Assembly (NCBI GenBank): GCA_014706295.1
Contig: JACSVZ010000002.1
Location: 106,202,547-106,266,546 of the forward strand
DNA length: 64,000 bases
Source of the DNA: Lycocorax pyrrhopterus obiensis
Taxonomy: Eukaryota; Chordata; Aves; Passeriformes; Paradisaeidae
Direction of reading: 5' to 3'
Shown here: piece by piece, positions 53,150 to 63,450 of the stretch
Layout of the letters: each line of letters opens with the position of its first letter
Numbering within the stretch: position 1 is the first letter of the stretch
Made by a program: the position numbers and the translations under genes
Notes under the pieces: generated by a model
Database searches by the model: none
The model's input: the letters and a program-made list of their open reading frames with translations, nothing else
What the model was told of the DNA's origin: nothing

Positions 53150-53462
53150 AGGCTGCAGCAAGGTGGGGGTCAGGCTTTTCTCCCAAATAACAGGTAATAG
53201 GACAAGAGTCCTGTTCTCCCCTCACCAACACCAAATTGCACATGGGGAGGTTTAGATTGAATATTTGGAAAAAGTTTCTCTTCCAAAAGGGTTGTCAAGC
53301 ACTGGAAGAGGCTGCCCAGTGAAGTGGTGGAGTTGGCATGCCTGGAGGTATTTAACAGACCTGGCACTTGGGGACATGGGTTAGTGGTGGACTGGGCAGT
53401 GCTGCGCTAATGGTTGCACTCACTGATCTTAAAGGTCTTTTCCAACCTAACCAGTTTTACAT
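53150..53462 (+). mobile_element. CR1 LINE 3' end, different subfamily
   Basis: Plus-strand CR1 tail of the subfamily marked by GGTGGGGGTCAGGCTTTTCT, GGGAGGTTTAGATTGAATAT, GGGTTGTCAAGCACTGGAAG, AGGCTGCCCAGTGAAGTGGT and GATCTTAAAGGTCTTTTCCA. The variant bases differ from the CR1 copies at 26.7 and 47.5 kb, so at least two CR1 lineages inserted here. The frame is broken and no protein is encoded. Confidence 0.9.
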
Positions 53463-54410
53463 TATTGTACATCTATCCAATTCAGTCTTTAATCCTACTA
53501 AGCCCATGGGATTGAGTTTGCAGTTCTGCACGCCAAAAGAAGCACTGTTATCAATTTCAAAGGTGTTGCTTTTAATTGTCATGACATTGTCCGTATCCTT
53601 ACAAAAATCACAGTTATTTACTGCTAGTTTACACATACTGACATCTGAAATAATCCCAAACATGCTGTATCTGTTCTTGGCCGTTCGTTACCCACTTACC
53701 TTTTCCTGGAACTATGTTTTTGATATAGGAGAGACAAGGTTGAACACAGTAATTCTGAATTGAAAAAAACTCTAATCAGTACTATCGTATTTCGTTACAC
53801 ATTCCACAGCACTGCTTTTTGAATATTTTGGTGGCACTGTGACTCCTGACACCCACTGAACAGAAGTTTTACTGTGTTAGCTGCTAAACTACTCCTGACA
53901 GCTGAATAGCTGTGCATGAGTAAGTAGGAATTATCCTACCCAATACTGTATTGGTAAACATCAGTAATTTCTTAAGTTCTGCCATGTGTGTTCCATTGCA
54001 TTTCTAGTTTTAAGTCCTGCATAATCTAAGTAGCACCATTTCCACCTCATTTTGCTATCGCAACATGTATTCTTTTCTCCAATTTATTTTTAAGTGTTAA
54101 TCAGTGATCCCAAGAGAGCTCCAGCATAACTTACTACCAGTCTCCATCACTTTTATTCCTATTCTCCCCTCGCCATCTTATCCCATTCCTACTGCTTCAC
54201 AGTCCACCTTACTCCATGCTTTTTTTTAATGGTAGCAGCTTCTCAGAGAACTTCAGGCTTTGTGAACATAAAGATCAGTTCCCTCACACTGTGGTGAGTT
54301 TTTACTGTAATTCTAGCAGACCGTGATGCCTTAGGTTTTAACTTTTATATTTTTTCAAATCCTGTACTGCTTAGTGTGTAACCTGTAGCCTGTTAATTTT
54401 TGCTCCCTAG
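53463..54410. other. Intergenic, nothing recognised
   Basis: Unique sequence between a CR1 copy and an LTR. An open frame at 53368-53763 begins within the CR1 tail and is not a gene. Confidence 0.55.
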
Positions 54411-54751
54411 TGCTACGTAGACATAACAAAGCCCCTCCAGGCCTGCTCTCCACGGACACTCAGGCTGTCCTAGGCCCAAAATGTGTAAACTAAAGACTCT
54501 GAAGGGGGGGGCAAGCTTGGGGAAACTACATCATTAAACTGAAGCTTTAATTGGAGAATTAACCCTAATATGCAAATGAACCAAACCTATAAAAGTGTGA
54601 AGAACTCGTGACCTGTGGTCCATCTTGGGGTCCATCTTGGCAGTAGCCTCTGGCTCCCCAGGGTGTACCTTTGAAGGCCTTTCAAATAAATACTTACCTT
54701 TATTCCTATTTTTGTCTAGTCTCTGTTTTTAGGTGGCCTCTCAAGGCATCA
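54411..54751 (+). mobile_element. Solo LTR of a second avian ERV family
   Basis: This block has the layout of an LTR promoter and polyadenylation unit. An octamer ATGCAAAT is at 54570-54577, a TATAAAA box at 54588-54594, a duplicated GGTCCATCTTGG around 54617-54641, and AATAAA at 54685-54690. A GT-rich tail follows and the unit ends near GGCATCA. The roughly 95-bp spacing from TATA box to polyA signal suits an R region. It resembles LTRs of avian ERV1 or ERVK groups rather than the ERVL-type LTRs elsewhere in the window. I could not find a clear target-site duplication, so both ends are approximate. No internal retroviral sequence is seen on either side. Confidence 0.65.
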
Positions 54752-56344
54752 ACCGAGTGTCAGCTTTTATTGTTTTTTTTTTTTTAATGAACATACCATC
54801 CTAGCTTAGGTTGTTTTTTTTTTTTAAATGTACTACTTCATACAGGTATCTATTCATGTCAGAAGGTTTGTCCAGGTTCATTTCACAGGATTTCACCCTT
54901 ATGCTTCTGTTTTATGATACAGCAACTGTAAGGAAAACCCACGACTTTCTTTTTGAACTTCTTCAGGGCTTCTGGCAGAATTCCACCTAGACTTGCTGAA
55001 GTAAGAGTTTCTCTTCATTTTCTAATTTTAGATATTTTCTCTTTTTTTGAATCGCAAATCTGGTGGGTTTGTTTTTTTTTTTAGTCCCACTGTAGTCTTT
55101 CAGCATCCTCTGTGGTGAGAACTGTAGAAATACAATGGTATTTTTGCACTGAAATCCTTGCCCCTCTTCAATCAGGTGCATTTTCTCAAAAAAAAAATCA
55201 ATTACTTTACACATTTTGGAGTAATTCAGGTATGAAAATGGAAGTGTCTTTTGCAAAATGATACATTTACCCTGCCTATAAAGCAGCACGTTTGCTTCCT
55301 TATGCTACAACATTGTGAAGTCAATTTCAATTGAAACAGAGAGCCAGCTTCTCCCTTCCGTGAGTCATTCACAAAGCAGAAAGGGAAATAAAACAGTCTG
55401 AAGAGAGAAAAACACAATGGCAAAAATCATAACCCTATGATAACTAAAAGTCACTGAATGCATTAACCCCTCCTCTTTACTCTTTGAACATTTTTATCAT
55501 TTCTGCTTATGTATTTGATTTGCTGTGTCAGTCCCCCTATTTTCTGTATTCTACATGTAAAATGCCAACTGCAACATCTTTTTTACTAGTTTCCTATTGG
55601 TTGAATTTCATTTAATAAGGAAGACTTACTAAAATGAACCTTGTATCTTGTCATTTCCTTCTGGTCCTGTCATGCACTCCCGCTTCTTTTTTTGTTTAGG
55701 GAACACAGGTTCCTTTTTAATACATAATTTTAGCAGAAATACTTTTGCGTGGAGCTAGCTCCTCTCAAGTTGTTCTTTTGGCATAGTATCAGAGGAATAA
55801 GGTAATTTTTGTCACCACCAATTAAAAAGTTTTACGAAACAGGACTGTTATAAAACAATTAAACCTTGCAAATGCAGTAGTCTCTAGGAGGGAAACCCTG
55901 GAGGAAATTCTGCTTATTAAAATTGCAATTTTAGTTTCCATTAAAAAGGAGAATAAGACAACAGAAGATGGGTTGGCAAGACAAATTATTTCTTAATGTC
56001 AGTTGAGCTTATTTCAAATGAGATAACGTATCTACACCAGGTTGGGTTCAACACATTTTTGCCTCGTCAACTCATTTATCTAATTCAGTCATCTTGATTA
56101 TAGCCTCATGGACCTTCATTTTCAGAGGAAGAATTTCTTAACAAACAACCTACACAACATGCTGATTACTGAACAGTTAATTCTAATTAACTTGGCTATG
56201 GCAAGAGAATTTTGATAAAGTCCTAGACTGCAAATACGGTTTGGTTATTCTGGCCAAACGTCTTTAAAATCAAAACCCACAGTAGAGTCTCCAGAAGAGA
56301 CATCAGAGTGACAGGGATCTAATTTAAAGAAACAAATGAGAAAA
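54752..56344. other. Intergenic or distal SS18 downstream sequence
   Basis: AT-rich sequence with poly-T tracts at 54774-54825 and near 55070. It lies just beyond the presumed distal SS18 polyadenylation site. No gene recognised. Confidence 0.5.
54774..54825. repeat. Pair of poly-T tracts
   Basis: Two runs of 12 T at 54774-54785 and 54814-54825, just right of the 54.4 kb LTR. Probably slippage-prone low-complexity sequence. Confidence 0.8.
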
Positions 56345-56360
56345 TTAAAATCACAAATAA

Positions 56361-56366
56361 TTTATT
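56361..56366 (-). promoter_or_regulatory. Distal polyadenylation signal candidate of SS18
   Basis: AATAAA on the minus strand, about 2.0 kb past the SS18 stop, followed by T-rich and GT-rich minus-strand sequence suited to a downstream cleavage element. If used, the antisense LTR would be transcribed within the 3' UTR. Confidence 0.45.
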
Positions 56367-56997
56367 CTTCCGTTAGAATTGATGGAGTACAGTTTTAAAT
56401 ACCAATGAAGTACACAGTGGTGGAAAATTGGCACAGAACCTACAAGCTTTTAATTCATAATAATGTTCCTCATGCCTTGTCTGTTCAAACCTTGATGTGT
56501 AGTTTCTATTGACTTTAAGAAAACTGTTTTCCCTTTAAAAAGAATGCACAAATTGAAAATTTTGTCATACATGCTATGAACACCAGTTTTTCTTCTTCCC
56601 CCTGAACATTGATTGCCAACTGAAAAACCCAAATATTATTTTACTCCTGGGTTAATTTTAAGTTTTATCATTCATAAAAGTTGCCAGGGATTCTTGAATG
56701 CATATCTTTCTGCAGAACACAATATCCGCTTCTTTATCTGATACACAGTTGCAGGGCTTCAGTTTCAAAACCAATTTTTTTGTGTACTATTGTTATTGAT
56801 CAAGGTGCTGCCTCTCACTCTCCCACATGCAACACTGTAAGCATTAATGCAGTTCAAAACAAAATTTGGCATTTGCCTCACCAACAGGTTTTATACTTGA
56901 TGTTATAAAGCATCCCCTTGGTCTCATGTAAACCAATAAAAAAAATGGACGCAAAGAAAAATGCCCCCTTTCTAAAGTTACTCCCAGTCAGGAAAGC

Positions 56998-57380
56998 TGT
57001 CCTGGTTCCGGCCAGGATGGGGTTAATTTTTGCAGTAGCCAGGAGGGGACACCTCATTTTCGGGGCCCCTTCCAGGCTGTGTAGCTTCGGGTGGAACCGG
57101 CTCTGCATGGTGAGCAATCAACTGCGTGTGAATCCTTCGCCTCTTTCTCGCACCCTCTGGCACTGGTATTGTTGCTGTTACTTTCGTTTTCTAATTTCAT
57201 TGCTGTTTCCAGTAAATTAATCTCCCAAGTCGTGATCTTTACCTTTTGTGCCTCCATTTCTCCTCTCCAGCCTGCCACAAGGGAAGGGGAGGGAGAGCAG
57301 GGAGCAAGCAAGCAGCGCGTGGTTTGGAGTGTGTCAGTGGGAAGACTAAAATTGGGGAATACCATTCCTAAACCACGACA
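56998..57380 (+). mobile_element. Solo LTR, avian ERVL-type, internally shortened
   Basis: The element begins TGTCCTGGTTCCGGCCAGGA and ends AAACCACGACA, the hallmark termini of a common avian endogenous retrovirus LTR family. Possible 5-bp target-site copies flank it: AAAGC on the left and AAAGT on the right, one mismatch. At 383 bp it is shorter than the roughly 590-bp LTR at 41.9 kb and lacks most of the U3 middle. The 3' half is clearly homologous to the LTR at 15.3 kb. No retroviral coding sequence adjoins it, so it is a solo LTR left by recombination. It lies antisense in the presumed SS18 3' UTR. ORFs on both strands here are LTR artefacts. Confidence 0.85.
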
Positions 57381-57853
57381 AAAGTTTAGATAGGTTTTAC
57401 AAAGTCCTCTAGGCTATTTTGATACATACAAATTATTCAACTAAAGGTTAAAATACACTTATACAATACAGTCCTGTTCTCCATATTCTTTTTCAAGTTC
57501 TTTGCATATTCAAGCCAAGTAAAATTAACACTTGTCATTTTCTTTGTTATTGCAATTATTAAGAAGGATTACAGCTTGCTTATGCAAAGCTCTGACAAAA
57601 CACTTGAGAAATAAAACCCAAATGTTTATCTTGTTACCCAAAAAATGTTGCAGAAAATTGTCAAACTATGTTAGAAACAATTTTTACAAAACCGCTTCAC
57701 TCAGAAAAATTGGAAAGCTTAAAAAATTCATTTTTGCACAAGACTATATTACACTGTCCTTAATTATGTTCCCATTTAGATAACTGGGATTCTCAATCTT
57801 TGTACGTGAACCCATCAGTGACTTAGAATGCTCTCCATCTTTTCACTGTTATC

Positions 57854-57859
57854 TTTATT
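57854..57859 (-). promoter_or_regulatory. Proximal polyadenylation signal candidate of SS18
   Basis: AATAAA on the minus strand, about 530 nt past the SS18 stop. The following minus-strand sequence is moderately rich in G and T. Use of this site would leave the solo LTR out of the mRNA. Confidence 0.5.
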
Positions 57860-58388
57860 GTACACCATTTTGAGACTAATACAATCAAGCACTTACCATG
57901 CCTCTACCCATTTTTAACAGTAGATTTGTTATCCTGCCCATCGAGTAGTGTACTGTCTTGCATATTCACCACATGAAAAACATAATATACAAAATATTGC
58001 TGCTGTAAAAAGTGTGCATTTCCCCTTTCCCCCTACAAAAAAAATCTGTGGAAAAAATATTAAATTCCCATAACCTTCATAAACATACAAAGCTGTTCGC
58101 ACCTCTCAGTCTGTAACAGTCTATTTGACATACAATTCTCAACTCACTGCAAATTGTTATGTCACAGATTTTCTGTCCAATATTGCCATCTAGAGTAGAG
58201 ATGTGAAACTAGTTTCTGAGAATCTACAGTCTTTAACAATTAACCCATAAAGACTGTATACCGTAAAACAGCCACAAGATTTTTCCAAAATCTAGATGGA
58301 ATGGGAGGTTCTCATCTCGGGAAGATGTCCACAGTGCTGAGGAGACAATATGGCTGCTAATAGATTTTGCCTACCGGAATGTATTTTT

Positions 58389-58415
58389 TCACTGTTGATA
58401 ATTTCCATATTGACC
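58389..58415 (-). CDS. SS18: SS18, last coding exon (GQYGNYQQ, stop)
   Basis: On the minus strand a T-rich tract and TTTTAG acceptor are followed directly by eight codons, GQYGNYQQ, and a TGA stop. This is the characteristic C-terminal peptide of SS18 and SS18L1. It begins in phase 0, exactly as the upstream exon requires. The coding part is only 27 nt including the stop, so ordinary ORF calling would miss it. The same exon continues as the 3' UTR toward lower coordinates. The final eight residues are the ones lost in SS18-SSX oncogenic fusions in people. The acceptor tract, phase and peptide together make the assignment firm. Confidence 0.93.
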   Translation of the reverse strand, partial: GQYGNYQQ

Positions 58416-60598
58416 CTAAAAAAAAATTCAAAATACATAATCAGACCACAAGACATACTTTCCTATATTAAAAGCTGTAATTGGAAGACCATCCAAATAA
58501 ACCATGATGTTAAAAGGTGAAAACAAATAAGAGTAAATGATACACTGATGGTAACTGGTGTAGTTTCATCTCACTAAAAATACTTTGTGCTTTAACGTAG
58601 AAATAAGACCAATGACATGAATTTAGGGCCAGGAACCTAATTTGATCAGAAGAGTATATCTTTACATTAAATAGACTGCTGTGAAAGTAGCAGAACATCA
58701 ACAAAAAATAAAAGATGGGGATTACTTCCCACCTAAACTTTTAAAATTATTTCAAAAAGTCAAGGTCACCTAAATTCAAAGTAATTTAGGAAACTAACCA
58801 TGACACAGAGATACCTAAAATTATTAATCTATCAAGCATTACAGAATAATGGTACATGTATTTCAAAACCAAGGCACATCCCGGTGTACATGAAGAACTA
58901 GTCCACATATCCTACGGGAAGCAATTATTCCATAGATCTGATACACAGAATTACCACCCTTATTGACATTCTCTATTTCTTTTGACAGAATGTCAGGTAC
59001 TGCAGAGGTGGGCAGAGGTGAAAGCATCAGTTCTATAAGCTTACCATGATCCTTCACCATGGGGTTCAAGGCTTGCAGAAAGAAGTACTGTGCTAGGAAG
59101 TGAACATGCTCCAAGCTGTGATCCTGCCACCATTCCATGTTAAGTACCACCACAACAAGGCAGTATTTTACATTTGAGTTTGATGTTGCAATGTCAGTTA
59201 TGTTCCATTATAATATAACAATCAGTCATGAAGAAGGGTTTCACAACAGCTGCCAGATGAGAATTTAAGCAGTGCAGTACCTATGGGAATGGCCAATATG
59301 AAACAGAGTTCTTCTGTAATTGAGTTTCCCAGCGGAACTTAAGACTGCACAAACTGGAGGAGCACAGCCTATCAACAGAGAGGGCTATCCACTTCTACTG
59401 CAAGGAAAGCTGGAAAAAACCCAGCAAACTGTGATTAAGTTTCCTTGACCCTGTACTGGCCACAAGCAAAGAATTTTCCTGTAGCTTATTGTTTTCAGAG
59501 GAAGCTACTGGGTCAGTGCCTAAACATTTTGTTTATCTGTTACATAATTAAAAGAAACTGCATCTCTAAACTACCATACTGAAAGAGTTTGTTCCTTCTT
59601 CCTTGTCTTTTCTGATTTTTGTAGAAAGAAAGCCAACTGTTCTTTAAAATTGTGGGCAATTCTCACTTCCTCAGAGAAGTATTTTTGGAAAGTTCTACTC
59701 ACCTTCTACTGACATATCAGGATTTTATTTAGACATTAGAACCTCAAATTTATCATTTAGTTAATCTTTATGTTGTTTATACCAAGGAAAGTAACTGTGT
59801 ACATTTTAATGACATTTCTGAATGATCCATAGCGGAAAGTTTGGATTTTTACATGTAAGTATCTTTTACAGGAAAAAAAACCTGTTTCATCCTTTAATTC
59901 TAAGCTTTTTTAGAAGAGCCCTTCACTACAACTCCAGCCTCAAGTTTTGGTGGTAATTGTTTGTTTTAAACTTCTCTTAGCACTGATACGAATGAAGCAG
60001 TTGACTGTTGGGTCACTTCTTTCCCATGTTCACTGCCCCCTTATACTGCTCAGAGAAAATCTGTGCAAAACCAGGTTTCATGTCTCCCCATAAGCTCCGC
60101 AGCTGAAGGACCTCAGCTGCATGCCTGAAGTGCTTTTGGAACTGAAGAGAAAGATTAGGATTAGGATTTGTGTTTGTGGAAAACAAATTTAACCATTTCT
60201 ATTGCAAAGCAGTGTTTGTGGAAAACAAATTCAACCATTTCTATTGCAAAGCAGTAACGAAAAATGATCCACTATGAGATTTAGAAGCCTCATCTTTCAT
60301 ATTAGTCATTCCCCATCAGGCTATGAAACACATCACCTTAATTTTTAAGGTCCAAAAATAAGTGGGAAGGCCTCACTTTGCCAAATTGCATTAAAACTCA
60401 GCAAACTCAGGAGAGAATGACTAATCACAACTCCTTACAAATGATTCTTGGTAACTCACCAAGAAATGAACTCGATAAGAATTGTACATACATACCTGAA
60501 AGACCATGTCCTCAAATTCATTAGTTTAAATGTCCAGAATCTAAGACTATCAACTGAATGGGTAAGAATGACAACTTTCTCATCAAACAAAAGAATAC
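58416..60598 (-). other. SS18: SS18 final intron
   Basis: A GT-AG intron (GTATTC donor, TTTTAG acceptor) of about 2.2 kb between the penultimate and last SS18 coding exons. It is mostly AT-rich unique sequence and holds a 42-bp tandem duplication at its right side. Short ORFs here (for example 58863-59153) show no family resemblance. In the human gene the corresponding intron is where SS18-SSX breakpoints fall. Confidence 0.85.
60170..60253. repeat. Tandem duplication, 42-bp unit, two copies
   Basis: Two adjacent 42-bp copies (60170-60211 and 60212-60253), starting GTGTTTGTGGAAAACAAATT and differing at a single T/C position. The near identity points to a recent local duplication. It lies within the final SS18 intron, about 350 bp from the penultimate exon. 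Confidence 0.9.
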
Positions 60599-60732
60599 CT
60601 GGTCATATCCATAAGGCCTCTGCTGTGGTGGCTGTGGTGGCCCAGGCTGCGTGGGTCTGTATCCCCCATATTGCTGTCCTTGTCCTTGTGGATAATTGGG
60701 ATACTGAGGCCCTGGACCACTCTGAGAGGGGC
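60599..60732 (-). CDS. SS18: SS18, penultimate coding exon
   Basis: This 134-nt exon continues the SS18 QPGY domain. On the minus strand it follows a CCCCAG acceptor, takes one Gly base from the preceding exon, and ends in phase 0 at a GTATTC donor. The translation includes PSQSGPGPQYPNYPQGQGQQ, then YGGYRPTQPGPPQPPQQ and RPYGYDQ, which matches the known SS18 C-terminal region closely. No stop or frameshift is present, so the exon appears intact. In human synovial sarcoma, translocations typically join SS18 to SSX just after the residues encoded here, so this exon's 3' boundary corresponds to the classical fusion point. That is established knowledge of the human gene. Its equivalence here rests on the matching exon boundary. 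Confidence 0.95.
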
Positions 60733-63327
60733 CTGGGGATCATAAAATGAAAAAAAGAGAAAAAAGAAGACTGCTTAAGATATTGGAAAGAAGAGAACAG
60801 TAAAAGCACTGATTTTTACAGCTAACCAGGGCTAAGAAATATTACTGCTGTGCAATTAGGTCTTTTGAGTGGCCCCCCTCTCCCCCTGGAAAACAGGGCC
60901 TGTGCTCTAACCACAGAAACATTTACTTTTATGTATATATTCATTATTTAATATCAATGCATGTAGTTCCACATACAAGGTCACAGGACAGAGAAGAACA
61001 AGGCAAGAAACGATAAACATGAGCCCTTTCCAGGATTTAGGAAGGCAGTCTCCTGATGTATGCTGCTTCAGTTCCAGAATTTTCTAATGCCAGGAGCAGC
61101 CAGATAATCAGCTATGTTTAACATTTGGACCTTTTGAAGAGACCAGCAGTACTGTGCTGCCAGAAAGTGAAGTCTCACACGACAGCAGGCAATCATGGAT
61201 GGGGTGTCAGGCAAGCACGTTATACATGTATAAAATGTGAGATGTGACAAGCAGTAAAAGCTATTGTGAGATGGAAAAAAGCACCCTCTATTCCATACTC
61301 CTCTGGTAATACTAACTTTCCAGAAAAAGGCTAGGAAAAAACCCAAAACTTTGACTCCAAAGTCTTTTTTTGTCTGTAAAAGAAGTAGTTCTTTTGCAAG
61401 TACAACTTTCTGTTACTATTCACAGGGACTCGACTTGTCTACACTGGAAGCTGCATGTTACCACCATCAGGCAGTGCAGCCATGTTCCAAACAAAATTAT
61501 CCTCACCCCCTCCAGCACTGGGAGAGATGGAGTACTCTGTATTTCAGTGGCACTCCCTAGGAATCCTTTGCAGTGGACCACTGCTTAACAACTGGGTCTT
61601 TATTTTTCAGAGCTGAAGATTTGCAGCTCTTCAGAAGCACTTTCTTTAAAACAAACCAATCCTTTTTTTCCCTCCCCTCAGAAGAAACACATGTGTTTTA
61701 GCAACTGTGACTCAGTGCTACAGAGGGCTAGTTTTAGCTACAGGCATTGGACATTAAGATGACATCAGCTGGTAACTCCTTCAGTAATTCTGGATCTGTA
61801 AGACAGTGAAAAAGATGACCAGGAGAAGAAAAGCTCCGTAAGCTATTACCATTCTCCTCAGGCCTCAAATTCCCTTGAACTATGCAGTTTCAGTCTTCCA
61901 CAGTGAAACAAAACCTTAAAGATTGATAATAATGACTGAGATATTGATTTATTTTTGCAAGTTAGAAAGCAATTAAATATTAAATTGAGCAAGAATACAA
62001 CACTTCAAAAGTGCTGTGTTCATCTGACAAATGAACATGGGTTTATTTATTCATGGTAATTCTTTATAGCTGAATTCCAAATATTCACTGACACATTTCA
62101 TAGAAAAAAATGGAACTTCAATAACAATTTCTGTTAGAAACCAGAAATTGCAAAGTATGTTATTCTGTTTTACTAATTACTTTGGGTAAGTGGCTCCAAA
62201 AGATTTCCTAATCCCTTTTCTTCTAGTATTTCTCAACCTAAACTTTCAGAATAAATCAGATTTTATTTCTTTACTTATAAAGTTCAGAGCAGTGACCTAC
62301 ATGGACCTCCACTCTGATCTTCAGTCTGTTCCTATATTATGTTTAGTAGAATGTAGGTACGAGTATTACTTTAGAACTATCAATTCATCCATAGCATCCA
62401 AAAGAAGAACATTTGGTAAATCTCAGTGGATCCTCTTAAAACTTAACTCCGTCTCAACATAACTGGATTTCATGTGAATCTGGCATTTATCTACATGGCA
62501 AAAAAATTACCCATGCATTTCCTCACATACACACAATGCTGAAAGCTTTAGCATTTAAGCCTGCAAAAAAGCTAAAATACGCGGAATTTATGGAATTTCA
62601 GAGATTCCTCCTTCTGTGATAAATATGTATGGCTTTACAGTGTGCAAGCAAGTAAAACTTAAAAGAGCAGTCATTTCAGTATGCTCTTCTGACACAAAGT
62701 TTTTTAGAATTAATGCACAAAAATTAACATACTACTCCTTTAAGTTTCCTTTTTGGGAGGTTTTCCTTGAATCCAGGGACTTGTGGCAGAGGATTTCTCA
62801 TTCCTGCTGTGTGTCAGAAGGTTTGGACTACTAGTGTGAATTTATAAGGCACAGTCTCTTTAAAGCTGCATTGTCAATGCTTACAGTCATTTCTCTACTG
62901 ATCAGTACAAGAATTTGAAAAGAATGATTCATATATGTTGAATGAAGTTTTAAACTAGTTTTTAAAAGACTGTTTTAATTGGCAAATCAAGAGATGAATG
63001 GGGTTGTCATCTTCGTGAGTGCATTCACCTACAGAAGACAGAAAAGAGCACAATCTTTCTGGGTCCTTCTAAATTACAGACATCCAACAATGCTGTTTAG
63101 TCACCTTTGGTTTTCTGTGCTATCACACTCTCCTAGACTGCCAACAGATCTAATTCCCAAAAGATGCCACCTTCCACATTTTCCTGTTTCGGCCCAGTGA
63201 AACTGCAGGCACAGAGCTGTTCTGTGCAAGCCTGGCCTCTGGACACAGTCAAACAGGGATGGAATAACACACAACAAGGGTCTCTTAGTCCTTTCTGAGA
63301 CAGCTGTCTGTGTCCTCAGGTTCTTAC
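60733..63327 (-). other. SS18: SS18 intron between third-last and penultimate coding exons
   Basis: A phase-1 GT-AG intron (GTAAGA donor at its right end, CCCCAG acceptor at its left end) of about 2.6 kb. I see no repeat element I recognise and no plausible additional exon inside it. Confidence 0.85.
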
Positions 63328-63450
63328 CATAACCCTGCTGCTGTCCTGGATAGCCTTGTTGGCCGGGATATTGCTGCTGTTGTGGTGGATAACCCTGCTG
63401 TTGGGGTGGTCCTTGATATGCATCTTGCTGCTGACCATATTGCGAGTTTC
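63328..63450 (-). CDS. SS18: SS18, third-last coding exon (QPGY-rich domain)
   Basis: This is an internal exon of SS18 (SYT), a subunit of BAF (SWI/SNF-type) chromatin remodelling complexes in the nucleus and a transcriptional coactivator without its own DNA-binding domain. Read on the minus strand, the exon follows a TTACAG acceptor and ends at a GTAAGA donor. It is 123 nt, enters with two bases of a Gly codon and leaves one base of the next Gly codon. The translation begins GNSQYGQQQDAYQG and continues with repeated QGYP and QQYPG units, the composition of the SS18 QPGY domain. That domain is disordered and drives self-association and coactivation. The upstream exons, with the SNH domain, lie beyond the right edge. 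The paralogue SS18L1 has a similar C-terminus, but the QQQDAYQG stretch and the GYDQ end of the next exon fit SS18 better as I know the two families. Confidence 0.95.

Larger units (their letters stand above)
56345..58388 (-). other. SS18: SS18 3' untranslated region (left end inferred)
   Basis: The sequence immediately downstream of the SS18 stop on the minus strand is AT-rich and lacks further splice-compatible coding. It should be the 3' UTR. Two canonical AATAAA signals lie on the minus strand, giving either a UTR of about 0.5 kb or one of about 2 kb. The left boundary given here assumes the distal signal is used and is only approximate. A 383-bp solo LTR in opposite orientation interrupts the longer version. 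Transcript evidence would decide between them. Confidence 0.6.

Noticed and set aside
57054..57393. Overlapping 100-codon frames on both strands
   Set aside because: They lie in the solo LTR at 56998-57380 and do not encode retroviral or host protein.
60448..60809. Frames of 100 and 68 codons on opposite strands
   Set aside because: Wrong-frame shadows of the SS18 penultimate exon. The real frame is on the minus strand and is limited by the splice sites at 60599 and 60732.
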